A stretch of DNA of 64,000 nt. Origin: Gemmatimonadaceae bacterium (GTDB lineage Bacteria; Gemmatimonadota; Gemmatimonadetes; Gemmatimonadales; Gemmatimonadaceae). A model generated the notes under the pieces. That model made no database searches, was not told where the DNA came from, and saw only the letters and a list, made by a program, of their open reading frames with translations. How positions within the stretch are numbered: position 1 is the first letter of the stretch; every line of letters starts with the position of its first letter. The position numbers and the translations under genes are program-made. Where the stretch lies: NCBI GenBank assembly GCA_020852815.1, contig JADZAN010000033.1, positions 62,001 to 126,000 of the forward strand, given 5' to 3'. Below, piece by piece: positions 52,133-59,988 of this stretch.

Positions 52133-52148
52133 TCGTCAGGAGAATGCC

Positions 52149-53354
52149 GTGCCGGGAACATGGCGAAGGGCGATGTGGCCATCCGATCCGGCGCTCGATG
52201 CGGCGCCGAGATACCGGCGCGCGTGCGAGTTCGACGCCTTTGTTCCGGATCGCATCGCTGCGCTCGACGTTCGGCTCTCCGCCGATGTCGCGGGGCTCGT
52301 CTCCGACGCGGAGCAGTCGATCCAGTCGCTCAATCGAGTCGACGCGGGTGTCCTGGCGCCGCTGGCACGTCTCCTCCTCCGTACCGAATCCATCGCATCC
52401 TCCAAGGTGGAGGGGATGCAGATGGGCGTGGGGGACCTCGCCCGCGCGGAAGTGCGCGCCGAAGCGGGGGAGAGGACGAGCGCCACCGCGCTGGAGATCA
52501 TCGACAACATCAACATGATGGAAATGGCGGTCGGCGAAGCTGCCGACGGCCGCACCGTCGGTCGCGCCGAACTGGAGGCGATCCATGCACGCCTGATGGC
52601 CAGGACCCCCAACCGCGCGATTGCAGGACGCGTTCGAGACGTCCAGAACTGGATTGGCGGCAACGACTACAATCCTTGCGGCGCCGACTTCGTCCCGCCG
52701 CCACCCGAAGAGGTCCCGTCGCTCCTCGATGACCTCTGCAACGCCATCAACGACGCCGTCCTCCCGCCGCTGGTGCAGGCCGCGCTCGTCCATGCGCAGT
52801 TCGAGACGATTCATCCGTTTGCCGACGGCAGTGGGCGCGCGGGTCGCGCCCTCATTCACGTCGTCCTGAAGCGCCGCGGGCTGGCCCCGCGTTTCATTCC
52901 CCCCATTAGCGTCGTCCTCGCCGCCTCGCGCTCGCGCTACATCGACGCGCTCACCGCCTACCGTGGCGATGACGTGGAGCGGTGGATCGAGCACTTCGCC
53001 GCCGCCGCCGCTCGCTCGGCGCGCCTCGCCGTCGCGTACGTCGATGCCGTTCGCCGACTGCAGGCGGAGTGGCGCGACCGGCTGGCGCAGGCCGGGCCGC
53101 CCCCGCGCGCCGGTGCCGCCGTGTGGGCGCTGATCGATGCGCTCCCGGCGCACCCCGTCATCACCGGGCCGGTCGCGACGACGGCGACCGGATTGGTCAA
53201 GACCGCCGTCTATCGCGCCATCGATCAACTGATCGCGGCCGGCGTGTTGCGCCCGTTAGGCACCGCCAGGCGCCACCGCGCGTGGGAAGCGGCGGGACTT
53301 CTCCAACTCATGGAAGGGCTGGAAGCCGGCGAGATGCCCGACGCGTCGTCGTAG
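52149..53354 (+). CDS. Fic-family protein with GSGR variant motif and C-terminal helix-turn-helix
   Basis: A 401-residue Fic-domain protein, probably an AMP-transferase-type enzyme. The GTG at 52149 is chosen: AGGAGA lies five bases upstream, and earlier in-frame codons fall inside the two operators. An inhibitory-helix motif SSKVEG (Ser84-x3-Glu88-Gly89) precedes the Fic core, a class II arrangement. The core reads HPFADGSGRAGR from His222, so the usual Asn of GNGR is Ser. The C-terminus contains a winged helix (ATGLVKTAVYRAIDQLIAAGVLRPLG). It converges with an Uma2 gene two bases away. Autoregulation is likely. Confidence 0.9.
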   Translation: MPGTWRRAMWPSDPALDAAPRYRRACEFDAFVPDRIAALDVRLSADVAGLVSDAEQSIQSLNRVDAGVLAPLARLLLRTESIASSKVEGMQMGVGDLARAEVRAEAGERTSATALEIIDNINMMEMAVGEAADGRTVGRAELEAIHARLMARTPNRAIAGRVRDVQNWIGGNDYNPCGADFVPPPPEEVPSLLDDLCNAINDAVLPPLVQAALVHAQFETIHPFADGSGRAGRALIHVVLKRRGLAPRFIPPISVVLAASRSRYIDALTAYRGDDVERWIEHFAAAAARSARLAVAYVDAVRRLQAEWRDRLAQAGPPPRAGAAVWALIDALPAHPVITGPVATTATGLVKTAVYRAIDQLIAAGVLRPLGTARRHRAWEAAGLLQLMEGLEAGEMPDASS

Positions 53355-53356
53355 CC

Positions 53357-53953
53357 TCAGTTCGCCGCCGTCTCCTCCCCGTGCACCCGCCGGAAATAGG
53401 CGACGAGGTCGATCACCAGCGGCTCCTCGTCAGGCATCGGCGACCAGGCCAGCGACTCCGCGAGGACGTCCGGTATCTCCGTCCCCGGGCACCAGCGCTC
53501 GATCACGCGATGCTCGGTGTCGACGATCCAGTACTCCTCGACCCCTTCGCGCTGATACAGGCGCCGCTTCACGTGCCGGTCGGCGCGCAGAGACGTTGGG
53601 GAGAGCACCTCGACGGCGAGCACGAGGCGCCGAACATCGCTGAACTCCCGCGGAGGCGCACCATCCGCTCGACGCGGCGTGACGAACACGTCGGGCTCCA
53701 CCACCGTCGTGCGGGAGAAAGGCACCTCCGCGGGTGCGATCATGCAGTGCAGCGCGTGTCGATGCGCATACTCGCGGAGCAACACGTACAATTCTCCCAC
53801 CGCGCCCTGGTGCCGCCACGACGGTGCCGGTGTCACCAGCAGCTCTCCGTCGACGACTTCGTAGCGGTTCCCGTCGTCGGGAAGCGCGTGCAGCTGCTCC
53901 GCCGTCCAGTCGCGGCGACTGCGATCGGGGAGAATCGGTGAGGGCGCGGGCAT
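53357..53953 (-). CDS. Uma2-family protein (PD-(D/E)XK fold), copy 1
   Basis: A 198-residue member of the Uma2 (DUF820) family, a putative restriction-endonuclease-like fold widespread in large free-living genomes. The catalytic core is seen: VEPDVFVTP (Asp), LVLAVEVLSPTS (Glu), the following VKRRLYQREGVEEYWIVD with its conserved Lys and Tyr. It starts MPAPSPILPDRSRRDW, like copy 2. A strong promoter ends six bases before the ATG and no ribosome-binding site is possible, so the mRNA is probably leaderless. Its nuclease target is unknown. Confidence 0.88.
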   Translation of the reverse strand: MPAPSPILPDRSRRDWTAEQLHALPDDGNRYEVVDGELLVTPAPSWRHQGAVGELYVLLREYAHRHALHCMIAPAEVPFSRTTVVEPDVFVTPRRADGAPPREFSDVRRLVLAVEVLSPTSLRADRHVKRRLYQREGVEEYWIVDTEHRVIERWCPGTEIPDVLAESLAWSPMPDEEPLVIDLVAYFRRVHGEETAAN

Positions 53954-53959
53954 CCCTAT

Positions 53960-53989
53960 AGCTTACGCTCGGCGCAGTTAGGGTGACAA
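53960..53989 (-). promoter_or_regulatory. Leaderless promoter of Uma2 copy 1
   Basis: On the minus strand TTGTCA (53984-53989), spacer CCCTAACTGCGCCGAGCG (18 bases) and TAAGCT (53960-53965), then exactly six bases to the ATG. The geometry places the transcription start at or beside the start codon. The spacer is identical in all three copies in the window. Confidence 0.8.
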
Positions 53990-54079
53990 GGGGCCATGCC
54001 CCATCATGCACGCGATCGCCGGCGCAGACGTTACCGATATCGCGCGCTCGGTGACGCAATCGTGCGCCATCGAGGTGAG

Positions 54080-54673
54080 TCAACCTTTCGCGAGCTCCTC
54101 GCCGTGGACGCGCCGGAAGTAGGAGGGAAGGTCGATCACGAGTGGATCTGCGCTACCGCGAGGCGCCCACGACAGCGTGTCGACGACGACCTCGGGCTCC
54201 TCGTCGTCAGGACGCCAACGCTCCACGAGTCGCGCCTCTGGTTCGACGATCCAGTACTCCGCGACCCGTTCGGATTGGTAGAGCCGGCGCTTGACGTACC
54301 GATCGACGCGCACACTCGAGGGCGACAAGACCTCCACGACGAGTACGAGCCGGCCCACGTCCTCGAACCGCTGCGCCAGCTTCCCGTGCAGTAGCGGCAG
54401 CACGAACAGGTCGGGTTCGACGACGCGGCGTGGCGAGAAGGTCACATCCGCGGGCGCGATCACACACTCGCTGTCGTGTTGCGCCGCATACGGCTTCAAC
54501 AGTACGCCCAGTTCCAAGGCGGCACGTTGGTGCATCAACGCGGGCGCCGGCGTCACCAGCAGCTCTCCGTCGATGACTTCGTAGCGCTTCCCGTCGGCGG
54601 GAAGCGCATTGCGCTCCTCCACCGTCCAGTCGTGGCGGGAAGGGTCCGTAGGTAGGAACAGGGGCGCGGGCAT
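54080..54673 (-). CDS. Uma2-family protein (PD-(D/E)XK fold), copy 2
   Basis: A 197-residue paralogue of the adjacent copy. The ATG at 54673 is chosen over the in-frame ATG at 54679. It lies six bases from the -10 element, exactly as in copy 1, and makes the two N-termini align (MPAPLFLPTDPSRHDW). Core motifs: VEPDLFVLP, LVLVVEVLSPSS, VKRRLYQSERVAEYWIVE. Here the usual Gly before the EYWIV block is replaced by an RVA sequence. The two copies are similar throughout but clearly diverged, so the duplication is not recent, unlike the near-identical promoters. Confidence 0.88.
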   Translation of the reverse strand: MPAPLFLPTDPSRHDWTVEERNALPADGKRYEVIDGELLVTPAPALMHQRAALELGVLLKPYAAQHDSECVIAPADVTFSPRRVVEPDLFVLPLLHGKLAQRFEDVGRLVLVVEVLSPSSVRVDRYVKRRLYQSERVAEYWIVEPEARLVERWRPDDEEPEVVVDTLSWAPRGSADPLVIDLPSYFRRVHGEELAKG

Positions 54674-54679
54674 GCCCAT

Positions 54680-54709
54680 AGCTTACGCTCGGCGCAGTTA
54701 GGGGTGCAA
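54680..54709 (-). promoter_or_regulatory. Leaderless promoter of Uma2 copy 2
   Basis: TTGCAC (54704-54709), the same 18-base spacer, and TAAGCT (54680-54685) on the minus strand, six bases before the preferred ATG. Sequence upstream of -35 (CATGTCCCC and a CGGTAACG block further out) is also shared with copy 1. Confidence 0.8.
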
Positions 54710-54808
54710 GGGGACATGACCGAAACAGGCAAGCCCGCTCGCGTGCGGCGTTACCGTATTCGCGCGCATGGTGCCATTCGGTTGCGCCTCCTGCCCTCAC
54801 TCCCGCCC

Positions 54809-56059
54809 TCATCCGCCGAGCACATCCGAACGTGGCCAGCGCCACCCGGGATCCATGCGCGGGCAGCCTTCGCCCGGGCGCGACACCACCGTGGTGAACG
54901 ACCCCGGGCCGCCGCCAAAGCGCAGGTCGTACATCGTCACCACTCCGTCGGCTGTGCGTTCCCACACCGGGACGCGCATGAACTCCAGCGCTGCCGCCAG
55001 CTCGCACCGCTCGCGCGCCAGCGTGCGCAACTCGGCGGCGGGCGCGCTCCAGGTGCGTCCCCAGCGAATCGCCGGCGTATCGCGTCGCGCGGCGGCGTGG
55101 GACCCATCCGGATCGCCGCGACCGCCGTTGCCGCATTGCGCCGCCGAGCGAAGCGATGGCAGTGGTGCGACTGTGGCGAGGCTCGCCGTGTAGCTGACGG
55201 AATCGCTGGTGACGACGATCGCCGAGAGGCAGAGCGGGTTCCCGGGCGCCGGCGAGAGCACCACGTCCTTCAGTGTCACGCCCACCTCGCGCGTCATCGC
55301 CCGCCTGCCTAACGCCGAGGTGGAGAAGAACGTCACCTCCAGCGCCATCCATCCCGCGATCGCCACCGTCGCGAGGCGTGGCCGAGGGACGCGCCAGCTC
55401 ACCAGCGTCCACACCAGCGCCCCCACCGTCAGCACCAACGCCACCGTGCGTCCGACTTCGCCCACGCGCCACGCCGCGACCAGTATCGTCAGCAGCAACG
55501 CAACGCTGAGCAGCCGCCCGGCCATGCCGCGCGCAATGAACGCCAGCGGCGCCAGCGCCACGATCCAGAGCCACGGTTCGACGATGAAGACCGCGTCGCC
55601 GTAGATCCAGCGTGCATCGAACGGCCACCACGGATGCACGCCGTAGCTGTTGGTGTAGTCGAGCGCGATGTGCGAGAGCGAGGCGACGAGCGAGAGGGCG
55701 AGCAGCGTGCGCGCCTTCACTGAATCGCGCAGTTCGCGCCGCGCCGCCAGCGCCAACCCCCACGCCACCAGCGCGGCGATGACGGTGAAGAGCACCGTGT
55801 GCGTGTGCCCGCGGTGGTGCAGGAGGTAGCCCAGGTTGCCCATTCCTGAGCGTGACCCGGAGTAGGCAAGGTCTGCGTCCGGGAGTTCGGCGAGGACGAC
55901 GGCGAGGAGGTAGGCGGTGCGTCGGAAGGAGGGCGGGGGGGTGGAGGTGGCGACGGGTTCGGCGTCGTTGGTTGAGGAGGCGCGCGTTGCGCGGGCCACG
56001 TGCTGGCAGGCGGCTTCGGCGAGGAGGGCGCCGGCGAGGGCGTGGGTGATGTTGTCCAT
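54809..56059 (-). CDS. YdjM/DUF457-type membrane-bound metal-dependent hydrolase
   Basis: A 416-residue inner-membrane protein of the YdjM-like (DUF457) family. The N-terminus MDNITHALAGALLAEAA and the motifs LAELPDADL and LLHHRGHTHT (three clustered His) are characteristic, as is LSHIALDYTNSYGVHPWWPF. About six hydrophobic segments span residues 45-260. The C-terminal 150 residues are hydrophilic and unlike short family members, so this is a long version. The putative metal site is family inference; physiological substrate is unknown. It diverges from the RHH/PIN module. Confidence 0.87.
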   Translation of the reverse strand: MDNITHALAGALLAEAACQHVARATRASSTNDAEPVATSTPPPSFRRTAYLLAVVLAELPDADLAYSGSRSGMGNLGYLLHHRGHTHTVLFTVIAALVAWGLALAARRELRDSVKARTLLALSLVASLSHIALDYTNSYGVHPWWPFDARWIYGDAVFIVEPWLWIVALAPLAFIARGMAGRLLSVALLLTILVAAWRVGEVGRTVALVLTVGALVWTLVSWRVPRPRLATVAIAGWMALEVTFFSTSALGRRAMTREVGVTLKDVVLSPAPGNPLCLSAIVVTSDSVSYTASLATVAPLPSLRSAAQCGNGGRGDPDGSHAAARRDTPAIRWGRTWSAPAAELRTLARERCELAAALEFMRVPVWERTADGVVTMYDLRFGGGPGSFTTVVSRPGEGCPRMDPGWRWPRSDVLGG

Positions 56060-56147
56060 GGAGGGGAGAACGGGTGAGGCGGGGGCGGGTGTTCAGCGTG
56101 GAAGCCCGCGACGTCCTCGCACGTCGCGGCCACCGCCTGGAAGTTGC

Positions 56148-56176
56148 CTCATCACGATGAGTAAGATACCCTCATC
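56148..56176. promoter_or_regulatory. CTCATC palindrome, candidate antitoxin operator
   Basis: CTCATC-AC-GATGAG (56148-56161) is a perfect 6-bp dyad, with another CTCATC at 56171. It overlaps a -10-like TAAGAT (56162-56167) just before the RHH antitoxin gene. RHH antitoxins normally bind such short palindromes and repress their own operon. Confidence 0.65.
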
Positions 56177-56179
56177 TGG

Positions 56180-56443
56180 ATGACAACGCGCCTCCAGGTC
56201 CTCCTCGAAGACGACGAGTTGGCCGAGATCCGCCGATTCGCGAAGCTGCATCGCATGACGGTCGCCGAGTGGGTGCGGCAGGCGCTGCGTCGCGCGCGTC
56301 GCGATGAGTCCGCGGTCGATCCTAGGCGGAAGCTCGCGGCTGTGCGAGAGGCAAGCCGAGGGGAGTATCCCACGGGCGATATCCAGCAGATGCTCACGGA
56401 GATCAAGGGCGGGTACCTCGTCGATCCTCCGGAGTCCCGGTAG
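56180..56443 (+). CDS. Ribbon-helix-helix antitoxin (VapB-like)
   Basis: An 87-residue protein. Residues 1-45 match a ribbon-helix-helix DNA-binding domain (TRLQVLLEDDELAEIRRFAKLHRMTVAEWVRQALRRAR). The C-terminal acidic/aromatic tail (QQMLTEIKGGYLVDPPESR) is typical for toxin neutralisation. It is followed by the PIN toxin gene after five bases, the standard type II toxin-antitoxin order, and preceded by a palindrome suited to autorepression. Confidence 0.88.
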   Translation: MTTRLQVLLEDDELAEIRRFAKLHRMTVAEWVRQALRRARRDESAVDPRRKLAAVREASRGEYPTGDIQQMLTEIKGGYLVDPPESR

Positions 56444-56448
56444 CGCTC

Positions 56449-56847
56449 GTGGTCTTCATCGACTCGAACATTCCGATGTACCCCGTCGGCGCGCCACATC
56501 CCAACAAGGACCGCGCACGACGTCTCCTCGAGGGTCACATTCGATTGGGAGACCGGCTCGTCACGGACACCGAGGTGCTCCAGGAGATTCTGCAGCGCTA
56601 CGTGGCGATCAACCGTCGTGACGCGATCCAACCGGCTTTCGACGCGCTCCTCAATGTTGTCGATCACGTGTATCCCGTCGAAGTCGCGGACGTCGAGCGA
56701 GCGAAGGGACTCGTGCTTGGCGTGACGCCACTTTCGGCGCGAGATGCCGTGCACCTCGCGGTCATGCAGCGACACGGGATCGATCGCATCCTCACGTTTG
56801 ACGCGGGCTTCGACCAGGTGGCGTGGGTCGAGCGTGTGGGCCGCTAG
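56449..56847 (+). CDS. PIN-domain ribonuclease toxin (VapC-like)
   Basis: A 132-residue PIN-domain protein, probable Mg2+-dependent ribonuclease. It starts at a GTG (VFIDSNIPMY). The acidic active-site residues are in place: Asp5 in FIDSN, Glu42 or Glu46 in TEVLQEILQRY, Asp99 in LSARDAVH and Asp118 in TFDAGFD. The TDTEVLQEIL pattern matches the group that pairs with RHH antitoxins. Together with the preceding gene it makes a complete VapBC-type module with no sign of decay. Confidence 0.92.
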   Translation: MVFIDSNIPMYPVGAPHPNKDRARRLLEGHIRLGDRLVTDTEVLQEILQRYVAINRRDAIQPAFDALLNVVDHVYPVEVADVERAKGLVLGVTPLSARDAVHLAVMQRHGIDRILTFDAGFDQVAWVERVGR

Positions 56848-56909
56848 CGTTCGGGTCGAAGTCGTGTCGAGCTTCCACGTGGAGGACGAATGAATAGGGG
56901 ACCCGAGGC

Positions 56910-57500
56910 ATGACCCGCCCGCCGCGTCGTAACTCGCGCCGTCAGCTGCGCCGCCACCTGCGCCCTGTCACGCCCGCTCCGGACGTGTACGAAGTGCTCA
57001 ATCTCCTCGCCGAGTACCGCGGAACACCGGAGGCGCAGCACCTGTTGCACATCATCGCCGAGCCGTTCTGGTCGAACGGGTCGTGGCGCGAACTGGACCC
57101 GCTGCTGCGCATGATCCAGGCGATGGCTGACGCAGGGCTGTTTTCCGCCGAGGAGCGGTTTTTCCTCGTTGGGCACCTCAGTGACGCGGTCGTCCCCTCG
57201 CGGGCCCGCGAGGACCCGCGCTTTCCCGAGGTTGAGCGCGAGATGCAGCAGGTGCGCGAAGAGCACGACCTCGCGGAGGGTGAGGACTGGTACCTGCCCG
57301 AGGCGCCGGAGGCCTATCGCAGGTTGAACGACGAATGGTGCCGGATAACCGATCAAGAAATGGCGAAGTGGTTTCGCGAGTTGGGGGAGTATGAGATTGC
57401 GTGGCTGTTAGTCGGCAACCAGGAGGAGTTCGAAGCGAGGTGGGATGTGGGGAGGCGCGAGCTTTTCGGGATCGACGACGACCACCCGGAAGGAGCGTAG
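56910..57500 (+). CDS. Hypothetical acidic protein
   Basis: A 196-residue protein that I do not recognise. A very basic N-terminus (PPRRNSRRQLRRHLRP) is followed by a mainly helical acidic body: VYEVLNLLAEYRGTPEAQHLLHII, then PLLRMIQAMADAGLFSAEERFF, then EMQQVREEHDLAEG. It lacks a signal or membrane segment. A GAGGC lies just before the ATG. It sits between the toxin-antitoxin pair and the truncated DUF4391 gene. It may be a passenger of the defence region. Confidence 0.68.
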   Translation: MTRPPRRNSRRQLRRHLRPVTPAPDVYEVLNLLAEYRGTPEAQHLLHIIAEPFWSNGSWRELDPLLRMIQAMADAGLFSAEERFFLVGHLSDAVVPSRAREDPRFPEVEREMQQVREEHDLAEGEDWYLPEAPEAYRRLNDEWCRITDQEMAKWFRELGEYEIAWLLVGNQEEFEARWDVGRRELFGIDDDHPEGA

Positions 57501-57520
57501 CGGCCAGGGGGGGCAAGCGT

Positions 57521-58069
57521 GTGGGATGCACGGGCTCGTCGTTCACGCGCATTCTGCGCTTCCTGGCCTACGTTTGCCTGGGGGGCGACGACGGCATCGT
57601 GCGGTCCGACAGCTTCGTCGTGTCGCGCCCGGATGCGCGCGAAGCTGAGCTTGGAACTGCTGTCGCGCTTGGAGGAAGCGCGCGCGAACTCACAAGATCC
57701 GCGCTGGACGGCGCCGTTGAACCGGCGACGCTGCACCTCCCGCCAGCGTTGGTGGAGCGCGACTTTGTGTCGAGCCTTGGGCTCGCGCTGGAAGGCGCGC
57801 ACGACCTGTGGGCGCTCTACGACGGATGGATCGCCCGCGCGCAGGCGCTGGCGGCGGCGCGCGTCACCGGGCGATTCGTGTTGCTCGGCGACGCGGAGCG
57901 GCGGCAGGCGAGGCGCGAGGCGATGGCGCGCTACGCGGCGGTACGGCAGGAGTTGGAAGCGTTGCGGCTGGCGGCAGGGCGCGAACGACAGCTCAACAAA
58001 CGAGTGGAACTGAACCTGACCATCCAGCGCCTCGAGCAGGAATTGGCGGGGTTGCTGGAACGGCTCTGA
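57521..58069 (+). CDS. DUF4391 protein of a type III R-M operon, N-terminally truncated
   Basis: About 182 residues from the GTG at 57521 (AGGGGG upstream); the frame is open back to 57401 but that overlaps the previous gene. The C-terminal half matches DUF4391: HDLWALYDGWIARAQALAAARVTGRF followed by the terminal coiled coil with RQLNKRVELNLTIQRLEQEL. DUF4391 proteins regularly precede type III mod genes and are about 230-260 residues. Here the N-terminal third or more is missing or replaced by unrelated residues (MGCTGSSFTRILRFLAYVCLGG). It may be a partial or non-functional gene, or frameshifted. Its stop is 14 bases before mod. Confidence 0.65.
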   Translation: MGCTGSSFTRILRFLAYVCLGGDDGIVRSDSFVVSRPDAREAELGTAVALGGSARELTRSALDGAVEPATLHLPPALVERDFVSSLGLALEGAHDLWALYDGWIARAQALAAARVTGRFVLLGDAERRQARREAMARYAAVRQELEALRLAAGRERQLNKRVELNLTIQRLEQELAGLLERL

Positions 58070-58083
58070 ATAGCGAGGTGGGG

Positions 58084-59976
58084 ATGGAGAAGTTGCAGCT
58101 GGGCGCCGCGGACACGAAGAGTGCCGACGTGGTGACGGCCAACATGGCGGCGCTCAGGGCGCTGTACCCCGAGGCGTTCGTCGAGGGAAAGATCGACTTC
58201 GACGTGCTGCGGCACCTCCTGGGCGGCGCCGTGGACGAGCGCGAGGAGAAGTACGGGCTCAACTGGCACGGCAAGCGCCGCGCGCGGCAGCTCGCGCTCA
58301 CCCCCAGCACGGGAACGCTTCGCCCGGCGCCGGGAGAGAGCGTCGATTGGGAGACGACGCAGAACCTGATGATCGAGGGCGACAACCTCGAGGTGCTCAA
58401 GCTCCTGCAGAAGAGCTACTCGGGGAAGGTGAAGCTCATCTACATCGACCCGCCATACAACACGGGGAAGGACTTCGTGTACCCGGATGATTTTCGGGAC
58501 AACATCCGGAACTATCTGGAGTTGACGGGGCAGGTGGAGGGAGGAAAGAAGATCACGTCCAATCCGGAGTCGTCGGGAAGGTTCCACACGGATTGGTTGA
58601 ACATGATGTATCCGCGGTTGAAGCTGGCGAGGGCGCTGCTGGCGGAGGATGGTGCCTTGTTCGCTTCGATCGACGATGAGGAGTTCCCACATCTTCGAGC
58701 GGTGATGGATGCCGTCTTTGGTGAAGAAAACTTCGTCGGCGCATTTGTCTGGGAGAAGCGAACTACTCGCGAGAATCGAAGAGTTCTTTCGGTCAATCAC
58801 GACTACTTGCTGTGTTATGCCCGCGAGCTATCGCTCTTCGAACAGACGCGCGGCCTACTTCCACGTACCATCGAGAGTGAGGAGCGCTTCGACAATCCTG
58901 ACCAAGATCCCCGTGGCGCATGGCAGTCAGTTTCGATAAACGCCCAAGCCGGGCCCGGTCGTCGCAAGGAGCAGTTCTTCACGATCGTCACTCCATCGGG
59001 ACGAAGAGTTGATCCGCCGAGCGGGCGTTGCTGGATCTTCACCGAAGATCGCTTCCACGAGCTCGTCGCCGATCGACGAATCTGGTTCGGCGAGGACGGC
59101 AACAATGTGCCAAGGCTAAAGGTCTTTCGAAGCGAATCGAACGATGGAGTTGTTCCGCACACGCTGTGGAAAGCGGACGAAGTCGGAACGACAGACTCTG
59201 CCAAGAAGGCACTGAAGGACCTCTTCGACGGCATCGAGGTGTTCGACACCCCGAAACCCATTGGACTGCTTGAACGAATCCTTGCGATTGGCGCAACGGG
59301 ATCGCCGAACGATGTGGTCTTGGACTTCTTCGCTGGCGCTGGCCCTGTAGGCGAAGCCGTCCTCTATGCAAACGCACGCGACGGCGGTAGACGGAAGTAC
59401 CTTTTGGTGCAGCTTCCCGAGCCGCTTCCCGACGATTCTCCTGGTAGGTCGCTCGGGCTTGAGAACCTCGCGCAGGTGGTGATCGAACGCCTCCGCCGCG
59501 CCGCCAAGAAGATCCGCGACGAGAACCCCCTATTCGCTGGCGACTTGGGCTTCCGCGTCTTCAAGCTCGACTCCAGCAACATCCGCGCATGGGAGCCCAG
59601 GCGCGACGACCTCGAACAGACGCTCCTCGAATCGCAGGAGCACATCAAGCCGGGGCGCGGCGAGCAGGATGTGCTCTACGAACTCCTGCTCAAGCTCGGG
59701 CTCGAACTCACGGTCCCCATCCAAACGCGCACCATCGCGGGCAAGTCGGTGCACAGCGTGGGGGGCGGCGTCCTCATGGTCTGCCTGTCGGAGTCGGTCG
59801 CCGCGGACGAGGTGGAAGCGCTCGCTGAAGGAATCGTGGCGTGGCACAAGGAGCTGCAGCCGGCGGGGGAGGTGAACCTCGTCTTCCGCGACAGCGCCTT
59901 TGCCAACGACGTGGCCAAGACCAACCTCACGGCGATTCTCCAGCAGCAGGGGCTGGGGAATGTGAAGAGCGTGTAG
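58084..59976 (+). CDS. mod: Type III restriction-modification DNA methyltransferase (Mod), beta-class m6A
   Basis: A 630-residue adenine-N6 DNA methyltransferase that also recognises the target for the restriction subunit. GAGGTG lies just before the ATG. Motif order is beta-class: DPPYNTGKDF (DPPY at 122-125) comes before the S-adenosylmethionine site FFAGAGPVGE (near 416-420). Between them lies the target-recognition region, which is clearly less GC-rich (about 58.70-59.46 kb) than its surroundings. The C-terminal part has typical EPLPDDSPGRSLGLENLAQVV. It forms an operon with DUF4391, RhuM and res genes. Confidence 0.94.
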   Translation: MEKLQLGAADTKSADVVTANMAALRALYPEAFVEGKIDFDVLRHLLGGAVDEREEKYGLNWHGKRRARQLALTPSTGTLRPAPGESVDWETTQNLMIEGDNLEVLKLLQKSYSGKVKLIYIDPPYNTGKDFVYPDDFRDNIRNYLELTGQVEGGKKITSNPESSGRFHTDWLNMMYPRLKLARALLAEDGALFASIDDEEFPHLRAVMDAVFGEENFVGAFVWEKRTTRENRRVLSVNHDYLLCYARELSLFEQTRGLLPRTIESEERFDNPDQDPRGAWQSVSINAQAGPGRRKEQFFTIVTPSGRRVDPPSGRCWIFTEDRFHELVADRRIWFGEDGNNVPRLKVFRSESNDGVVPHTLWKADEVGTTDSAKKALKDLFDGIEVFDTPKPIGLLERILAIGATGSPNDVVLDFFAGAGPVGEAVLYANARDGGRRKYLLVQLPEPLPDDSPGRSLGLENLAQVVIERLRRAAKKIRDENPLFAGDLGFRVFKLDSSNIRAWEPRRDDLEQTLLESQEHIKPGRGEQDVLYELLLKLGLELTVPIQTRTIAGKSVHSVGGGVLMVCLSESVAADEVEALAEGIVAWHKELQPAGEVNLVFRDSAFANDVAKTNLTAILQQQGLGNVKSV

Positions 59977-59988
59977 GAGGGGCACCTC

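Noticed and set aside
52005-52148. ATG at 52005 as start of the Fic protein
   Set aside because: It would place both operators inside the coding region; GTG 52149 has a good ribosome-binding site and fits family length.
54674-54679. ATG at 54679 as start of Uma2 copy 2
   Set aside because: It directly abuts the -10 element; the homologous position by comparison with copy 1 is 54673.
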